A stretch of DNA of 64,000 bases from Diphasiastrum complanatum (lineage: Eukaryota > Streptophyta > Lycopodiopsida > Lycopodiales > Lycopodiaceae), in assembly GCA_029204225.1 (NCBI GenBank), contig CM055106.1, forward strand, positions 3,561,954-3,625,953. Direction: 5' to 3'. Of this stretch, positions 1 through 13,200 are shown one piece after another (positions within the stretch are counted from its first letter, which is position 1; the number at the start of each line of letters is the position of its first letter). Below the pieces are notes generated by a model. The model did no database searches. It was given only the letters and a program-made list of their open reading frames with translations, and was not told the DNA's origin. The translations under genes were made by a program, and so were the position numbers.

Positions 1-780
1 CATGTAGATGAGGTATATTATGAATATTCGAAGGCATCATCCATACAATACAAGACCAAATAGGAATTGCAAGATTAAAAAACGATGTTACTTCAGTATG
101 CATGTTGTCCAATTTTAATCAAGGGAACCTGACAGGTGCTTTTGAACAACATCATGCTTCTGCTAGGCCGTGTTGTGATGACAAAATCCTTCATGAATGA
201 GATTAGTCCAGCTTCCTCTGTTTTGGCTACATAAAAAACCAAAATAACCAATAAAAAATTTGCATCATGAAAGTTTCAAACTGCATAATTCTATTACCTT
301 CTTTGCAAACTAATGCATAACCCATGCAACTTGAAAGGTACTTGTTATCAAGAAAGATCCATCACGGTACAGATCTCCTAAGCCATTCCTCCAGTAAGTC
401 GGAAGAAAGCAATCCTTAGTAAAATAAATTTGAATGTTCTACAACCAAAGCTAGCAAGCGCTAACAGTAAATTTTCTCTCATTACTTGGAAAAGTTGCAC
501 TTTTTTATATTTTACAGCAAAATCCCTTGAGCATGGTACAAGGACATGGTGAACAGTACAATGATGAATATAGGAATGTTTCAAACCATGAAAAAACTTC
601 CATGGTCTAGCCAGCTTTGCTACATCACTTGATGTCCTAAACACCTTTTATATGAGCATCACAAGTGGCATATGAGAGGGAATAGCCTGGAATGTTACTA
701 AGCCACTAAGAGCGGTTGAGTCATTCAACTCTTAAACTTCAACAAAAGAGCCGTATGTCAGATTTTTGGTACAAGCACAA
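1..780. other. Region downstream of PWR-like gene; no gene seen
   Basis: This stretch lies 3' of the stop codon of the minus-strand gene. It probably holds that gene's 3' untranslated region and the start of the intergenic space. The one longish minus-strand reading frame (378-644) has no recognisable domain and reads like untranslated sequence. I found no clear AATAAA-type signal on the minus strand, so the transcript end is not placed. Confidence 0.4.
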
Positions 781-2334
781 TCACCATTCTGACTTTGTAT
801 ATGGAGCCAAAAACATATCATTTTTCAAAGTCTCGAACAACTCTGACACAACTGTTCTCGACTGGCTTGTAGAAGGGGATAAAGCATATGGCCCACTTAA
901 TCTGGTTGCCTCAACAGAACTACCTGATACTCTTGGTAGCTGTGCGAACTGACGATCGTCTTCATTAACTTGTGAGTTGGTCGCACTACTAAGACTTGGA
1001 AATGTGTTGATTGACTTGCTTAAAAACCCCATATTTCTCAATATACTGTCATCAAAAGCTGCTGCCATACTTGAATCCAGCCCTTCACTCAATCTTAACA
1101 ACCGATCAGTTCCACTAGCCCGGGATGAAGGGTTGGTAGACCTACTGTCTACGCTAGCTAGTCCGCCTGCAACTGGCATCAAACATGTTTGCCTATCGGC
1201 CATACATAAATCATCATTCCTGGAACTGCCCCATCTCTCATATTCCTTGTCAGTCTTGATCCTATCTGGTTTCTCAATCTGTTGAGATTTTGAGGGGCTG
1301 AAAGGAACCTCTGGGTTAGAAATACGAGAATCTTTTAATTGAGAGAGGTGACAGATTTCACTATGTGACAAAGCATTTTGGTCATCACAGGATTCTGCAT
1401 CTCTGACACTAGCAGCACTTGGGTTTGTCTGCAAACCACTCCAAGCACCATTGCACAAATCAATATTACCTGAAGTAGTAGCATTCAACCAGGTGGACAG
1501 ATTCAAGTCTCCTGTTGTACTTGCATTTCCTAGAGGAGATGATGGCAAAACTTTCACTGAATGCTTCTCATACCGTTTAGACAATTTCTTAGCAGTACAG
1601 TCTGGAGCCGAATTCAAAGGAAGCCATACATTTTCAAAAGTCTGGTTCTGACTACCTGTAGATATTGTACCAGTTTGACATGCCACAGATGAAGGCTGGG
1701 ATAGAAGTGATTGGCCAAATAGCTTTATATCGCCTCCACGCACTATTTGTGCCATTTGAGTTTCACAAGACATGCTCAAATTTTTTTGATTCCTTGGCTC
1801 AGATGTAGTTTCACAAAGTGTTTGGCAATCAACTTGGCCAGCTTGACAAGGCACTTCAATGGTAGTCATGATTGATGGCAATGCACATTTGGATAAAGGA
1901 GAAGATACAGCAAGTTGACTCGGTTCTCTCTGTTCTTGATCTGTGAAATGATCATTTTGATGTGGCTGTACATGTTCTCGTGACTTAGCACCCTGCTTTA
2001 TAATCCCATGTTGCTGTACAGGAATGGCCTGCTGGTGCTGTAAAAGCAACTGCTGTCTTAAGTGTTGTTGATTCTTTCTGATTTGAGAAGCATTTGGCTG
2101 GAAATTGCTCGAAATTTGATGGTGATGCTGCTGTGACATCAGTTGCTGATGATCCTGAGTCAGCTGCTTATCTAAAGGCTTAAGTAGATGCTGTTGTTGA
2201 AGCTGTAACCTTTGCTGGAGATGAAACTGTATCAGCTGCTCCTGCTGCTTTTGATGTATGAACTGCTGTTGGTGTCTTTGCCAGAGTTGAACTTCCGATT
2301 GCTGACTTGGCTGCTGGAGTCCATGGTTTGCTAC
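781..2334 (-). CDS. PWR: PWR-like gene, coding exon 5 (Gln-rich start, C-terminal domain)
   Basis: The acceptor TTTATGAGCAG at 2335 is followed by VANHGLQQPSQQSEVQLWQR and a continuing Gln/His-rich tract, in phase 0 with exon 4. The C-terminal part contains RGGDIKLFGQSLLSQPSS, matching the GDVKLFG motif found near the end of plant PWR proteins. It then has a short VVSELFETLKN segment that may correspond to the orthologues' VVSDPVAALK end. The stop is TGA at 783-781. Confidence 0.85.
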   Translation of the reverse strand, partial: VANHGLQQPSQQSEVQLWQRHQQQFIHQKQQEQLIQFHLQQRLQLQQQHLLKPLDKQLTQDHQQLMSQQHHHQISSNFQPNASQIRKNQQHLRQQLLLQHQQAIPVQQHGIIKQGAKSREHVQPHQNDHFTDQEQREPSQLAVSSPLSKCALPSIMTTIEVPCQAGQVDCQTLCETTSEPRNQKNLSMSCETQMAQIVRGGDIKLFGQSLLSQPSSVACQTGTISTGSQNQTFENVWLPLNSAPDCTAKKLSKRYEKHSVKVLPSSPLGNASTTGDLNLSTWLNATTSGNIDLCNGAWSGLQTNPSAASVRDAESCDDQNALSHSEICHLSQLKDSRISNPEVPFSPSKSQQIEKPDRIKTDKEYERWGSSRNDDLCMADRQTCLMPVAGGLASVDSRSTNPSSRASGTDRLLRLSEGLDSSMAAAFDDSILRNMGFLSKSINTFPSLSSATNSQVNEDDRQFAQLPRVSGSSVEATRLSGPYALSPSTSQSRTVVSELFETLKNDMFLAPYTKSEW

Positions 2335-5300
2335 CTGCTCATAAAAATCACTCTGCTACTGAAATTAGTCATTCACGCTAAACTCATTGTATCAAAAAAG
2401 TTAGAATAAACTCTGAACCTTATACAAGAGGCCTGTAACAGTCATACAACAACATAAACCTGAAATGCTTCAATCAGGCACTTGCTATAGATTGAAAAGA
2501 ACAGAAACTTTTGGATAATTTACACTCGTGATTCTTCTTAGCACATTCTTCAACTTGACAAATGTAATTATTAAAAAATCATCAAATCTTCTTTGCACTG
2601 TCAATAATTGGGTTCGAGCACATGCTAGAGATCAAAACAAAACAAAAACTAATGAATAATTTACACCAATGCTTCACTTTTAGATTTGAACTTCCCAATG
2701 TACAGATCTACACTCCAAAAGATCAATAGAGAAGGTCAAGTTTGAGATACTTAATGACATTGAGGCTCTCCGTTAAGCACTCATGGAAAAAAACAGCACT
2801 AAGATTTGCAGCTGAAGCATCTGCTAACTGTTCAAAGGCCGCTACTTCCAAATGCTAAGATCAAATTCAGACCATTGTTCACAACAAAGTAAAAAAAGTG
2901 AATACACAAAGGGTCTGTGTGCCTCTCTGGCTGATCAATTATTCCCGCATGCAATTTAATAGGAGACCCCACAAAGCTGCCTTGTGGCATCGCAACAGTT
3001 GAGGCACCACATTGACGATTACAATAATGCTTATTAACTTTACCTGGTACGTGACGAGGAATAATCTTTCCTCTGAATAACATGAATAGTCCCAAAACAT
3101 GCAGACTGCTTTAACTATCACGAATGAAATTTCCTTGCAAAGTGCTCTGAGGTTCTAGCAAACTCCTCAAAGTTCAGCCTTGACAAACTTCAGCAAACAA
3201 GGAGAACTCAAAACACATCTGGTACATGCCCCAGAAAAAAGTAAAATCCTCATGCGACCAAATATCACATTGACTCTTTGGAGAGTCATTGAGAATGCCA
3301 TATGGAGGGGGAGAGTATGATGCATTTTTTGTCACTTCTAATTCGGGCCTCTACAAGACTCACAGCCCTCAGACTTGGTCATTGTGCAGTGATGGAACTA
3401 TGTGAGATAGCGGCAGGTCACTTCCTCTTTAAGAGTGTCTTGAATAAAACTTCTAGCATTTGTTAGAGTCAAGAACAAATGTTTGAAAGAGTTTTTGATG
3501 CAAATGATGTTATTCTTACCTCATACTCCAAGGCCGGTCTATACAGGCACATTGAAATATAAATCAAAATCTGTCAGGGCAGAAGCTTACAGTGACTGTG
3601 AGGAAGGACAATGTAATTCATCAAACACATCCAAATTCTTAATGCATGCATGCAGCCCTTCACCTTAGGTGGCTATTATCTCACACTCCAAGGAAGGTCT
3701 ATACAGGCACCTTCAATTGCTCAAATTTGTCAGAGCAAAAGCTGTTACAGTTGAATGTCAGGAAGGACGATGTAATTCATCTAACACATCAAAATTCTTA
3801 ATGCATGCATACACAGCCCTTCACCTTAGGTGGCTAGCACTTGGAGGTAGTCTCATCATACATACAGGTGTAATGAATAGATTTGGTTTTATGTATGGAG
3901 CATGCAGTAGCTAGCTGATTAGGGCAGGGACAAGCGTTTCTAGCAACGCAGACATGCAAATTTGCTAATACAAAACACAAAGAAATAAAGCACAGGCATT
4001 CAATGTCAAAAACCAAAGCATCAAACAATAGAAAACAAAAAAATCTGCAATCAGCAATGCATTTAGAACAAGGGATGTCAAGTTTAAGCAGAAAATCATG
4101 ATTCATAACAATGCTAACATACAAAGACTCAATGATTAATTCCTCACAACACACACTAACATACTGTCGATTGAGAAACAGACTCCATGGCATTCAGGAG
4201 TTTTTCGGAACTGAACAAAATTCCAACCACCACGTCAGGCAGCCTAATGAATGCTTTGCCCGTTCACATTTAAAAGCAAACTCCAACCATAGGAATTTCT
4301 ATGAATGACCTAAGAGTTCCACTTTTATTCCACAAATCCTCTTATTCTTTTGCTTGTTGAACTCCAAGTCCTCTATTTCCGCTAGTGAGATCAAATTACG
4401 ATGTCAGATTCCTTGTACTCTATTTAAGCTTGTAAATGGAATCCTTTTCGAAGGTACTGGACAGAGAGGGCACAAGCCTAACCAGTAAAACAGACAAAAA
4501 GCAAATGTTTCATTGTCTTTAATGCTAAAACAAGAAATTCAATCTTCTACTACATGAAGTCAACCCATAAAGTATCAGGCCAACTCCAATGTCCATCATA
4601 GATAGCCTGGACTAAATGCTACATAAATAACGTTCAGTCTAGTACCTGAACATAATACCTAATAAACAAGAGACATTCAATCTTCTACTACATGGAGTCA
4701 ACTCATAAAGTATCAGGCCAACTCCAATGTCCATCATACATTGCATGGGCAGAGTCAACTGACATGCCTCATACCTACAAAAAAGAAGGCCAAGCATATC
4801 TAAATGGTGGGTAATTAACAACCTTAAGTATTTTCATGCTAAGTTTTTACAAGAATTCATACAGCTTTGGTTATGCCATGCATAAAATTCAGCACTACAC
4901 ATATACATTAAAACAGATATTCAAAGAACACTAATCCAACATCAGCTTGTGTACACCCTACCTGCTGAATCTTTACTTTCTGCTTGTCATGAGTAACTTG
5001 TTCCCAATCATTTTCTTTCTGAGTGAAACTCTGATTTTGTATCACGGTATGATAGGGCATTACAATCCTCCCGACATCATAAACTTGAGGGTGCTTATTT
5101 TCTGCCTGCAAAGATAGCTGTTGTTGCTGCTTAGAAGGTGCTCCCTTATTCTGCTTTTGTGATTGTAATACCTGCATATGTTGAAGGCCACTAAGCAATG
5201 AGCCTTGTTGCAGCTGTTTGGTTTGTGCTGTCTGGATTTGTTCAGGATAAGTGGTTTGAGAGTGCAACAATGGACTTTTGGACATTGCTTCCATTCTCTG

Positions 5301-8300
5301 ATGCTGCTGTATTTGATGCATGATATGTTGCTGCTGTTGCAGCATTGCCAAGAGCTCCTGCTGCTTCTGTTGCTGACTGATAGTATCTTGTTGCAAATTA
5401 ATGGATTGTTCCTGATCATGCACCACCTGTTCACGATTTTGTAAATTCGAACCAAAAACCTGCATATACATTTGTGGATGACAGTCGTAGCTCCTTGTCG
5501 GGAGATCTGAGGAAGCAGAATCAAACCTGGGATAACTTGTAGGCATAAGACCTTGCGAGGCACAGCTACTTGAGAACATATGCGGATTTATCTGGGTACC
5601 ACTAACACTGGCAGGTTCTTGTTCAGTGAATGTAGCGCTTTTAGAAGCAAACCCACCAGAGCTCACTTGCTGAGTAATCTGAATGCCTTTGATACTTGTG
5701 AGGTCTCGATCAGTTTGGCCTACACTTGGCATGGCAGTTCCCAGTACTGTACTTGCAGTCAAGTTCATTCCAACCACTGAGCTTTTGAGAACACCATCCT
5801 CCAAGAAGTATGAACTACTATGCTGGCTTACCTGCCCAACTGACCCTGCATTGCTGCTTGTATCAGAATCATCTGCTTTACGCTTGCGAGAGCTTACTTT
5901 ATCAGCCTTATTCCCTATCAACTCAGTCAACCGATAGCCTAATTTTGCTTTCGAGTTCTGGAAATAGGTTTTTATCTGGGTTAATGATTTTGCAGGTAAG
6001 CTTTCCTGCAATAATGACCAGCTTTTACCATGTTTTCGGATAATAGCTACAAATTTTTCCTTCTCTTCAGGAGTCCAACAGGCTGGCTCTCTTCTCAACT
6101 TAGCTTCTCCTCCCACAAGAACTTTAGAGCACTTTCCCTTCTGTGGTACATCTGGACAAGTAGAGGAAGAGTTTGTAGGGTCCAAATGCGGCTGCAGCAC
6201 TAGAGGAGGAAAAGAGGCCTTACCTCCAACGCTAGTTAAATGGATGGTACCGACAACTTTGTTATTATCATGCTTTGGCTCCAATGTTTCCTCCTTGTCT
6301 TTAACCTCAGAATCTACATCAATATGACTCCCAGATATGTCAGCCTGCATCACCACCTCACTGACAAAGGCTTCCTTCAATTCAAAAGTATCTCCATCTA
6401 TCCTCATAGTTTCAATGACTGCAAGAGCATCTTGTTTTGCCTTTTGAACTTCAAACTCCGAACAATCTGACCTCTCTACATCAATATCACCTTCCCTAAC
6501 ACTCAAAATTGACCTTGCATCTGATTGATTAGCATCTGATTTACAAGATAGAATCGAAGTATTGAAGGCGTTTTTCTTAACCTGATCTTCAATCAAAATA
6601 GTACTTTTCAACTGTGTATCAACATTAAACTCCCGGAGCTGCACATCCTTAACTGCAGCATCATTACCAGTATAAGAAACCTGTTCCAGCCTCTTCTCAC
6701 CACCCCCAGCTACACCATAATCTTGATCAATTCGACTGCAAGTGTCAAGGCTAACTTTCTCCTCAGCTTCAGGTTCATTACGTACATCTGAATGCGTCTC
6801 TAAAAGCTCCACAGTTCGGGCTTCGGCTGTACTACATTGAGGTTCATCTTTCAAAAAATTTGTCAGGTCTGCCATGATCACAACTCCCTTGGGATTTGGA
6901 ATCCATTTGCCAATCTCTAGAGCTTGTTCTGGTTGACCCATCTCCTCATCATGATCTGGTAGCACTTTTGGAGGGCACAGTTTCAGGAGTTCATCAAGAC
7001 CAAGACGTTTACGAGTTTTACTAAAGAACCCTTTGCACTGCTCTACAGTTTTGGTCCCAACATGAAGCGCAATGCTGCTAAAATTCCTGCCATACAACTT
7101 CAGGGCATCAAGAAAGAATTTTCTCTCACGGTCACTCCAATGTGAATCAACTTGCTCTCTGGAAGCTTTTGCGCTATCCTTCTGAATAGGTACGTTTCTA
7201 GCACCCTTGGGCCTAGTAAGGTGTCTTGTGTTGGTCTTTTTTGTGACAGAAGGGGTACTCAAGCGCCCATTATCCCCAATTCTGCCTACACTGCCTTTTT
7301 CTGAAGGAAGTAGGGCTGCACTGCTCAAGCTGCATAGGGCCAAAGCACATCCAGAATCAATTCTAGCTTCTGTTGAAAGAAATTTCATCTCACTGATACC
7401 TGGAGAGTTTTGTGCCCCAAAGCCATCCACACTTCCGGGCTCTGCAGCAGATCCAATACGACTCCGAACTATCGACTTACTAGAACCGTGTCTTGTAGAT
7501 CTTGTATAGTCTCTTGCAAAAGAATCAGCGGAAGCCAAGGCAGCTACCATGCTCAAAGCATCTACACGAGCAGCATTTGATTCACAAAACCTATTTGCTC
7601 TCGAAGTTGTGGCCAAGTAAGGACTGCACCGAGTGAGATCCCTTCGCTTCTTCAGCTGCTGTTGCCTATGATGTACTTTTTCAAAATCCTCTGATTTTTG
7701 GTTTCGATAATAAAACTCAATGCAATCAGCCACTGCTTTCTGGGGTATAAAAGAAGCAATTTTAGCGAAATTCTTGTGAAACATCGCAAACTTTTCCAAA
7801 AAAACCTGCTTTTCCTCCAATGTCCATGGATTTATGGTGCTTCGTTCTTGCTCAACTGCTACTGGATCTTCAACCAATGCATTGATTGTGACAAACCTCC
7901 GTGAAGATCGCTCTTTCTCCTCTATAATCATCGCCGGCATTTTTAGGTAGCCTTTTTCTGAAGGTGACTGAAGTAAAAGTTTTTTTACCACTGGAAGTTC
8001 CTCTGAGAGAGTATCATGCTTTGCAATACCTGTCCCATACATAGCAACCACTAATGAGCTTAAGTCTCTTAAGGTTCGACAATCCTTGAATTGAGTATGT
8101 ACGTCTTGAATATAAAGTCAAAAAAATAGCTTCAAGCATATATTGTGCAACATTTTAAGGATACCTTAAAAAGCACATTCATAACAATGGCCAAACAAAC
8201 TCATTGTAGCTATTGTCAGCAGGATCAAAAATTTTGAAAATAAAAGCAACAATGCATACATATGGAGATATGTAAAATGGTACAATATGCGCAAATCCAA

Positions 8301-10159
8301 GCTGGAAAAAGTGGAGCATAATGATTACTTACATAGACTAGATGTGGCCTTTTTGAATAAAAAAAATCAAAACGGCACTAATTACTCAGGCACTATCTTA
8401 TTATAGTTCATGTACTACAGTTGCAGACCACCTTAACAGAAATGTTGATGCTAATGCTTGAACAACTATATAAGGTTGCCCTCTTCAAAGTTCAACTTCA
8501 AACAAAAGCAGAAAGAAAAGAATGGAAAGCACGAGACTTACCAAAAGATAGCAGCCGCAATCGAGAAGACGACCTTTGATTATTTGACAAGAACACATTT
8601 CTGCGCTCACCATCATACTTTCGAATAACCTTTGAGCGATCTTTCCTTTGCAGCAAACCAAGCTGTTCTTGTTTCCAGATTTTGCTCAAAGCCTGATATC
8701 TAAGGGCCAAAACCTGTTCTTTAAATCTAAAAACTTTCTTACGTCTTGCAAGTCGCTCCTTCAACTCCTCTTTGGTTCTCTGATGAAACTCGTCATTTTG
8801 GATCCATTTAGGAGCTCCTTCTGGACTGCTATAAAGCGTTCCACCCATCATTAACAAGTTTGATGGAAGAAGATGCAAAAAAGCATTGCAACCATCATTT
8901 GCTTGTTCTTGATTTTCATTTATGATGGCTTGATAAAAGCTTGATAAAGCTCCATAATTTTTTGAGTTTAGGAAGCTTCCCTCTTCATTTGTCAGATCGC
9001 CATTTTTGCATATATTGGAAACCAGCAAAGTCTGTTCCTCTACCAAAGATTCAGTGCTCTTCATGGAAACATCAATCTCATTCGTGCTTTCATATATCAA
9101 ATTTTGACATTCTGAATTATCAGAAGTTACATCTTGCTGTATTTCATCTCCTTCCAGCTTGACAACAACTGCCATGGCATCTGGATCATGAGAATCGATC
9201 CCACCACTTGTTTGCACACTGTTTACAGTACACTTTTCTTCAAAGGAACTCAGCCTTGCTAGGGTAACTTTATCACTACTAACTGTACTGCTTTGAGGAT
9301 CACTAGACACAAGAGATCCACTGTTAACTGCTCCTTGCTCCAGTTGTCCATTGTCAGTTGAGTATAAGTTAGTCAAATCTTGAGGCTGAATCTCAAAGTT
9401 AAGGTTTGCAAGTTCCTTCTCAACCAAGTCAATTTCCAACTCCACTTTCTCAATGTTAAGCAAGATTATCCCCTTTGACAAACAAGCAACGTTTTCAAAA
9501 GGGTAGGCATAGCTTTCTATAAATTTATGTTCAGATGTTTGTTCAGACGCAGGAGTGGATTCTAGACAGGGCTCATTTTCTCTAACATAGGACACTTTTG
9601 GAAATGAAGCCCACTTGTGCCCAGATTGACTTTCTTCCAAGCTTTTGTTACCACCATCAATGAGTCCTTGTTTGCACATTACTGGCACATTTTCCAACCT
9701 GACAGCGTCTTTTCTTGATTCATCTTCCATAAAATCTCCTTTGGAACTGACATCCAACAAAAGACATTTCCCTGCATCTTCGCCACATACCATGGAGATC
9801 GCTAGGCCTGCAGTAGGGAAAAAATAATTACATCTGGCTCATCACCACAAGCCTACAAAGCCGTCAACAAGCAACTTATCTTTGCAGCGTCAGAAAGCAG
9901 AACAGCCATCATAAATTCCTACTAAATATGTAATTCGCAAAAATGAAGTTGCTGACCTTCAATCAAGTTTAGCGTACTTTCCCATTTTGTAACAAAGTAA
10001 CAGAAACGCGTTTCTGGGCAAAAACATTCCCAGAAACACTGAGAAAGAATAAAACAGAATCTATAAAACATTTCAGTATGGTTTCAGCCATGATTCAGTA
10101 GGTTCAGTGTGATTCTGCAACGCATCAGTATGGTTTCAGTTCGGTTTGTTGTGATCTCA

Positions 10160-10219
<60 letters not shown>

Positions 10220-13200
10220 ATGTGTCTTATCTCTTCAGTATGGTTTCAGGCTGCCATGATTCAGTATGGTTCAGTACGATTCAGTATGGTTCAATATGAT
10301 TCAGTATGGCTCCTTATGGTTTCAGTTCGGTCTGTTGTGATCTCAGATGGAGAGAGAGAGGAGAGAATCCCACTGTAACACGACAAGCCATTTTATCCTC
10401 GACAGAATCCAGTAGGAATTGATGCACCTAAACTGGACCACCCTGTACCCAAAACATTCGGCAACCTATATAAAGTGTGCTGCCCTTAATTAGAGCTTTA
10501 ATCTAATACCCATATTGCCCGCAAAAAAAAATTAAAACGTTTCTTAAAAACGCTCCACTAATCCAGTTCAGAAATGCATTTCTGAACGCCTTTCTAGAAA
10601 CGCAGTGCATCTATGATTCATATTGTTTCAGAATAAAACCAGGAAAACTTCAGGAGACTAGTATCCAGAAAAAACCCTTCCCATTGTAAAGTGTTAAATA
10701 AACGAGTACACTTCCAGCGGAATGAGCTATATCAGCACTCGAGTTATCAACTCTCACTAGTAATTTTAGACTGTATGTGATTCAGTACTTGTACAAAAGT
10801 ATTTTCAAAAACTAAGTATACTAAGCCGCAGTGGAGTCTAGAAGCTGGGTAATTCAAGTCTCCACGAACTGCATACAGCACATGTCATACAACCTATATA
10901 GGGCACATACATATGTTCCAATAAAGAAATTCAGTCAACAAGAAAACAAAGATTTGCAAACCTGAGTGAATCAAAGTTCAACAACTGTACCAATTAGGCA
11001 TTGACACAATTTCACAACTTATTACAGAAATCTCAAGCATCTCCAACCTTTCTTCACTGCTTTTTTGCAAAGAACATAGAAATAGGAAAATGAGGAATGA
11101 AAAATATATGTAAACATTGGTCAATCTATTATATAATTCAAACTATTTTAGAGAGAGAATGTCGCGATGCCTATAGCCTACCGGTCACACCTACTGTCAC
11201 GCCTATGTCCCCCCTCGCATGGCTACCGCCTGGTACCAGTCACACCTACGTTCCCCCCTTTCATGTTTTAGTGAGACTCTTGCCATGCCTATAACCTACC
11301 CATCACATCTAATGTCACGCCTACTTCCCCCTCTCATGGCAACAGCCTACCATTCACACCTAATGTCAGGCCTAGGTCCCACTAGATCATCGCCCGTCAA
11401 CAACATAATGAAGTTCCAAATCATCGGCCGTCACCTAGATCGGCCGCCATTGCCCGTCAACGACGGGCACTCTTTACTAGTATATACTAAAAAAATTTGG
11501 GTTTCCGGGCAGCTCACGCTGCCCAAAAGTTTTTTTATCACTAAAAAAAGTGGCCTCGGGAAGGGCAGGCCAAGGCCACGGACAGGGGGAATGGCATGGG
11601 CAGGGGCTGGGACGATGGAGGTGAGGGGGGGCGGGCGGGTTGCTGGCTGCCCACCCTTATATTTTGAATTTGCCCGCCCACCAACGGGCAAGCAGGTGTA
11701 CTAGTTGACATTCCATGCGATTTGAGATTTAAGGTGACACTTGAAAGGTTTACTAAATGGCAGATTGATAAACAAGTATTCAAAAAAAAGATTTGATGCA
11801 AATATCATTCCCCTGTCACGACGTTTCTTTAACATAACAACAGTAAAATTTTACTACTGGCAGAGATAAATGAAAGACTTTAAGAAATTACACCGTAAGG
11901 CATATCAAATCTTGCAAAGTTGCATTTCTAAAGTCTACCAGAGTCTATGGTACAATGCATTCCTACTCACATAATTACTTGGTATTCCCAAAAATTTAGG
12001 TGGTTCTTTCGAGACACATGGCCAACTCTCGCAAACAAGGTAGAACTTGTTTATGGTCAGCTTACCCAACTACTAATTAACTAGTGATCCTGTATGCTAA
12101 ACACACAATGCAGATGATAATGAAACACGTTCCTATCCAAATATTTTCCCACCCACATTTGTACAGGTTTCTTTTGTCTCAAACTCCATACAGTTTGACT
12201 AATGTATGTAATAAGGAAACACCTTGCAGTCTTGCTTGCAAAAAACTTTACAAGATAATTTTTTTATGGTGCAAGGGTTCCATATCAACTGTTTATTGAG
12301 CTACAAATGACCTTTGGGCATGCAAGAAATAAACTTCCCAACAGAAGTATGAAGCCTTATCAAAAAGGGCAAAAAGAAGTTTATGTACCTACCACTTAAA
12401 ATAACTGTAATCCAAAAAATTAACAGTTGACAGGGTGTTAACAAGATTAACTAGTAGTGAACTTAGTTTCAGGCCAACATCAGGACCAATTCGTTTTTCT
12501 AAGCCTCAATAAATCAACAGTCAATAACTCAGAGAAATCTGTAAACACTCACCAGTGGAGCGAATGCCTGGCACTTCAGAACTCTCCAAATCTGCTTCAC
12601 TCTTTTCTTGTAGTAATAAAGGATCGGCAACCTTTTCATGCACAACAACCTTTTTCTTCTCATACTTGGCAAGGCCCTGCCCCCACCCAAGACGTGGCCT
12701 CTTTCTTGGAGATGAATGATTGATTTCATCGCAGCTGGTATCCTGACGGAGAAAGCAAGGGGAGATGACAGAAGGTGAAAACGAAGGTGCATCTACATAG
12801 CCAGGCAATTTCATACCCCCCTCAGCCACAAATTGTTTTGTAGCTATAGAATTAAGAGGAGAGATGTTTCCAAGGGATTTTCTTTCCTGAGACTTCCAAT
12901 CAGAAGGAGAAGGAGAATCCTTGCTGGCAAAAAGATCTGTAGCAGCGCTGTCTTGATTATTCCGTCGATATCTATCCAACCTGGCTTCCAAATCTGTATC
13001 ACATGGGGACCACTCTCCTTTAGAATTAGGTAGTATAAAGCTTCCTCTTCCTGAAGAAATATCTGTGTCAGCAGGTATTCGTGATTTGTATTTTCTGTCA
13101 AACGTTTGAGACAAATCCTGACTGCAACTTGCACTAACCTTATTATCCACATCCCAGAAGCTATTGCGATCAGGCAAAGCAACTGCAACAGGGGGATGAG

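Larger units (their letters stand above)
2335..4961 (-). other. Intron 4 of PWR-like gene
   Basis: This 2.6-kb intron begins GTAGGG and ends GAGCAG on the minus strand. It contains no convincing coding sequence. It holds two separate tandem duplications (about 3519-3835 and 4538-4745), listed separately. Confidence 0.7.
9808..12552 (-). other. Intron 2 of PWR-like gene
   Basis: This 2.7-kb intron is bounded by GTGAGTG and CTGCAG. It carries a duplicated CAGTATGG minisatellite with a GA microsatellite, a four-unit C-rich minisatellite and a GC-rich hairpin block, each listed separately. I see no coding sequence in it. Confidence 0.75.

Noticed and set aside
716-1651. Plus-strand frames at 716-952, 977-1285 and 1451-1651
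   Set aside because: They lie antisense to the last exon of the PWR-like gene and encode nothing recognisable. They are shadows of real minus-strand codons.
4908-4961. Extension of exon 4 to a stop at 4908
   Set aside because: The residues after QQ (VGCTQADVG...) lie past a good donor CAG|GTAGGG. The Gln-rich sequence continues in phase in exon 5, so this is intron.
5205-5444. Leu-rich plus-strand frame
   Set aside because: It is the antisense reading of the Gln codons of exon 4; the Leu-richness is a direct consequence of the CAG/CAA repeats.
10109-10378. Arg-Glu repeat protein frame
   Set aside because: It is produced by translation of a GA microsatellite.
11431-11801. Several frames of 80-160 codons in the GC-rich intronic block
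   Set aside because: Long frames are expected from GC-rich, stop-poor sequence. They overlap on both strands and have no domain.
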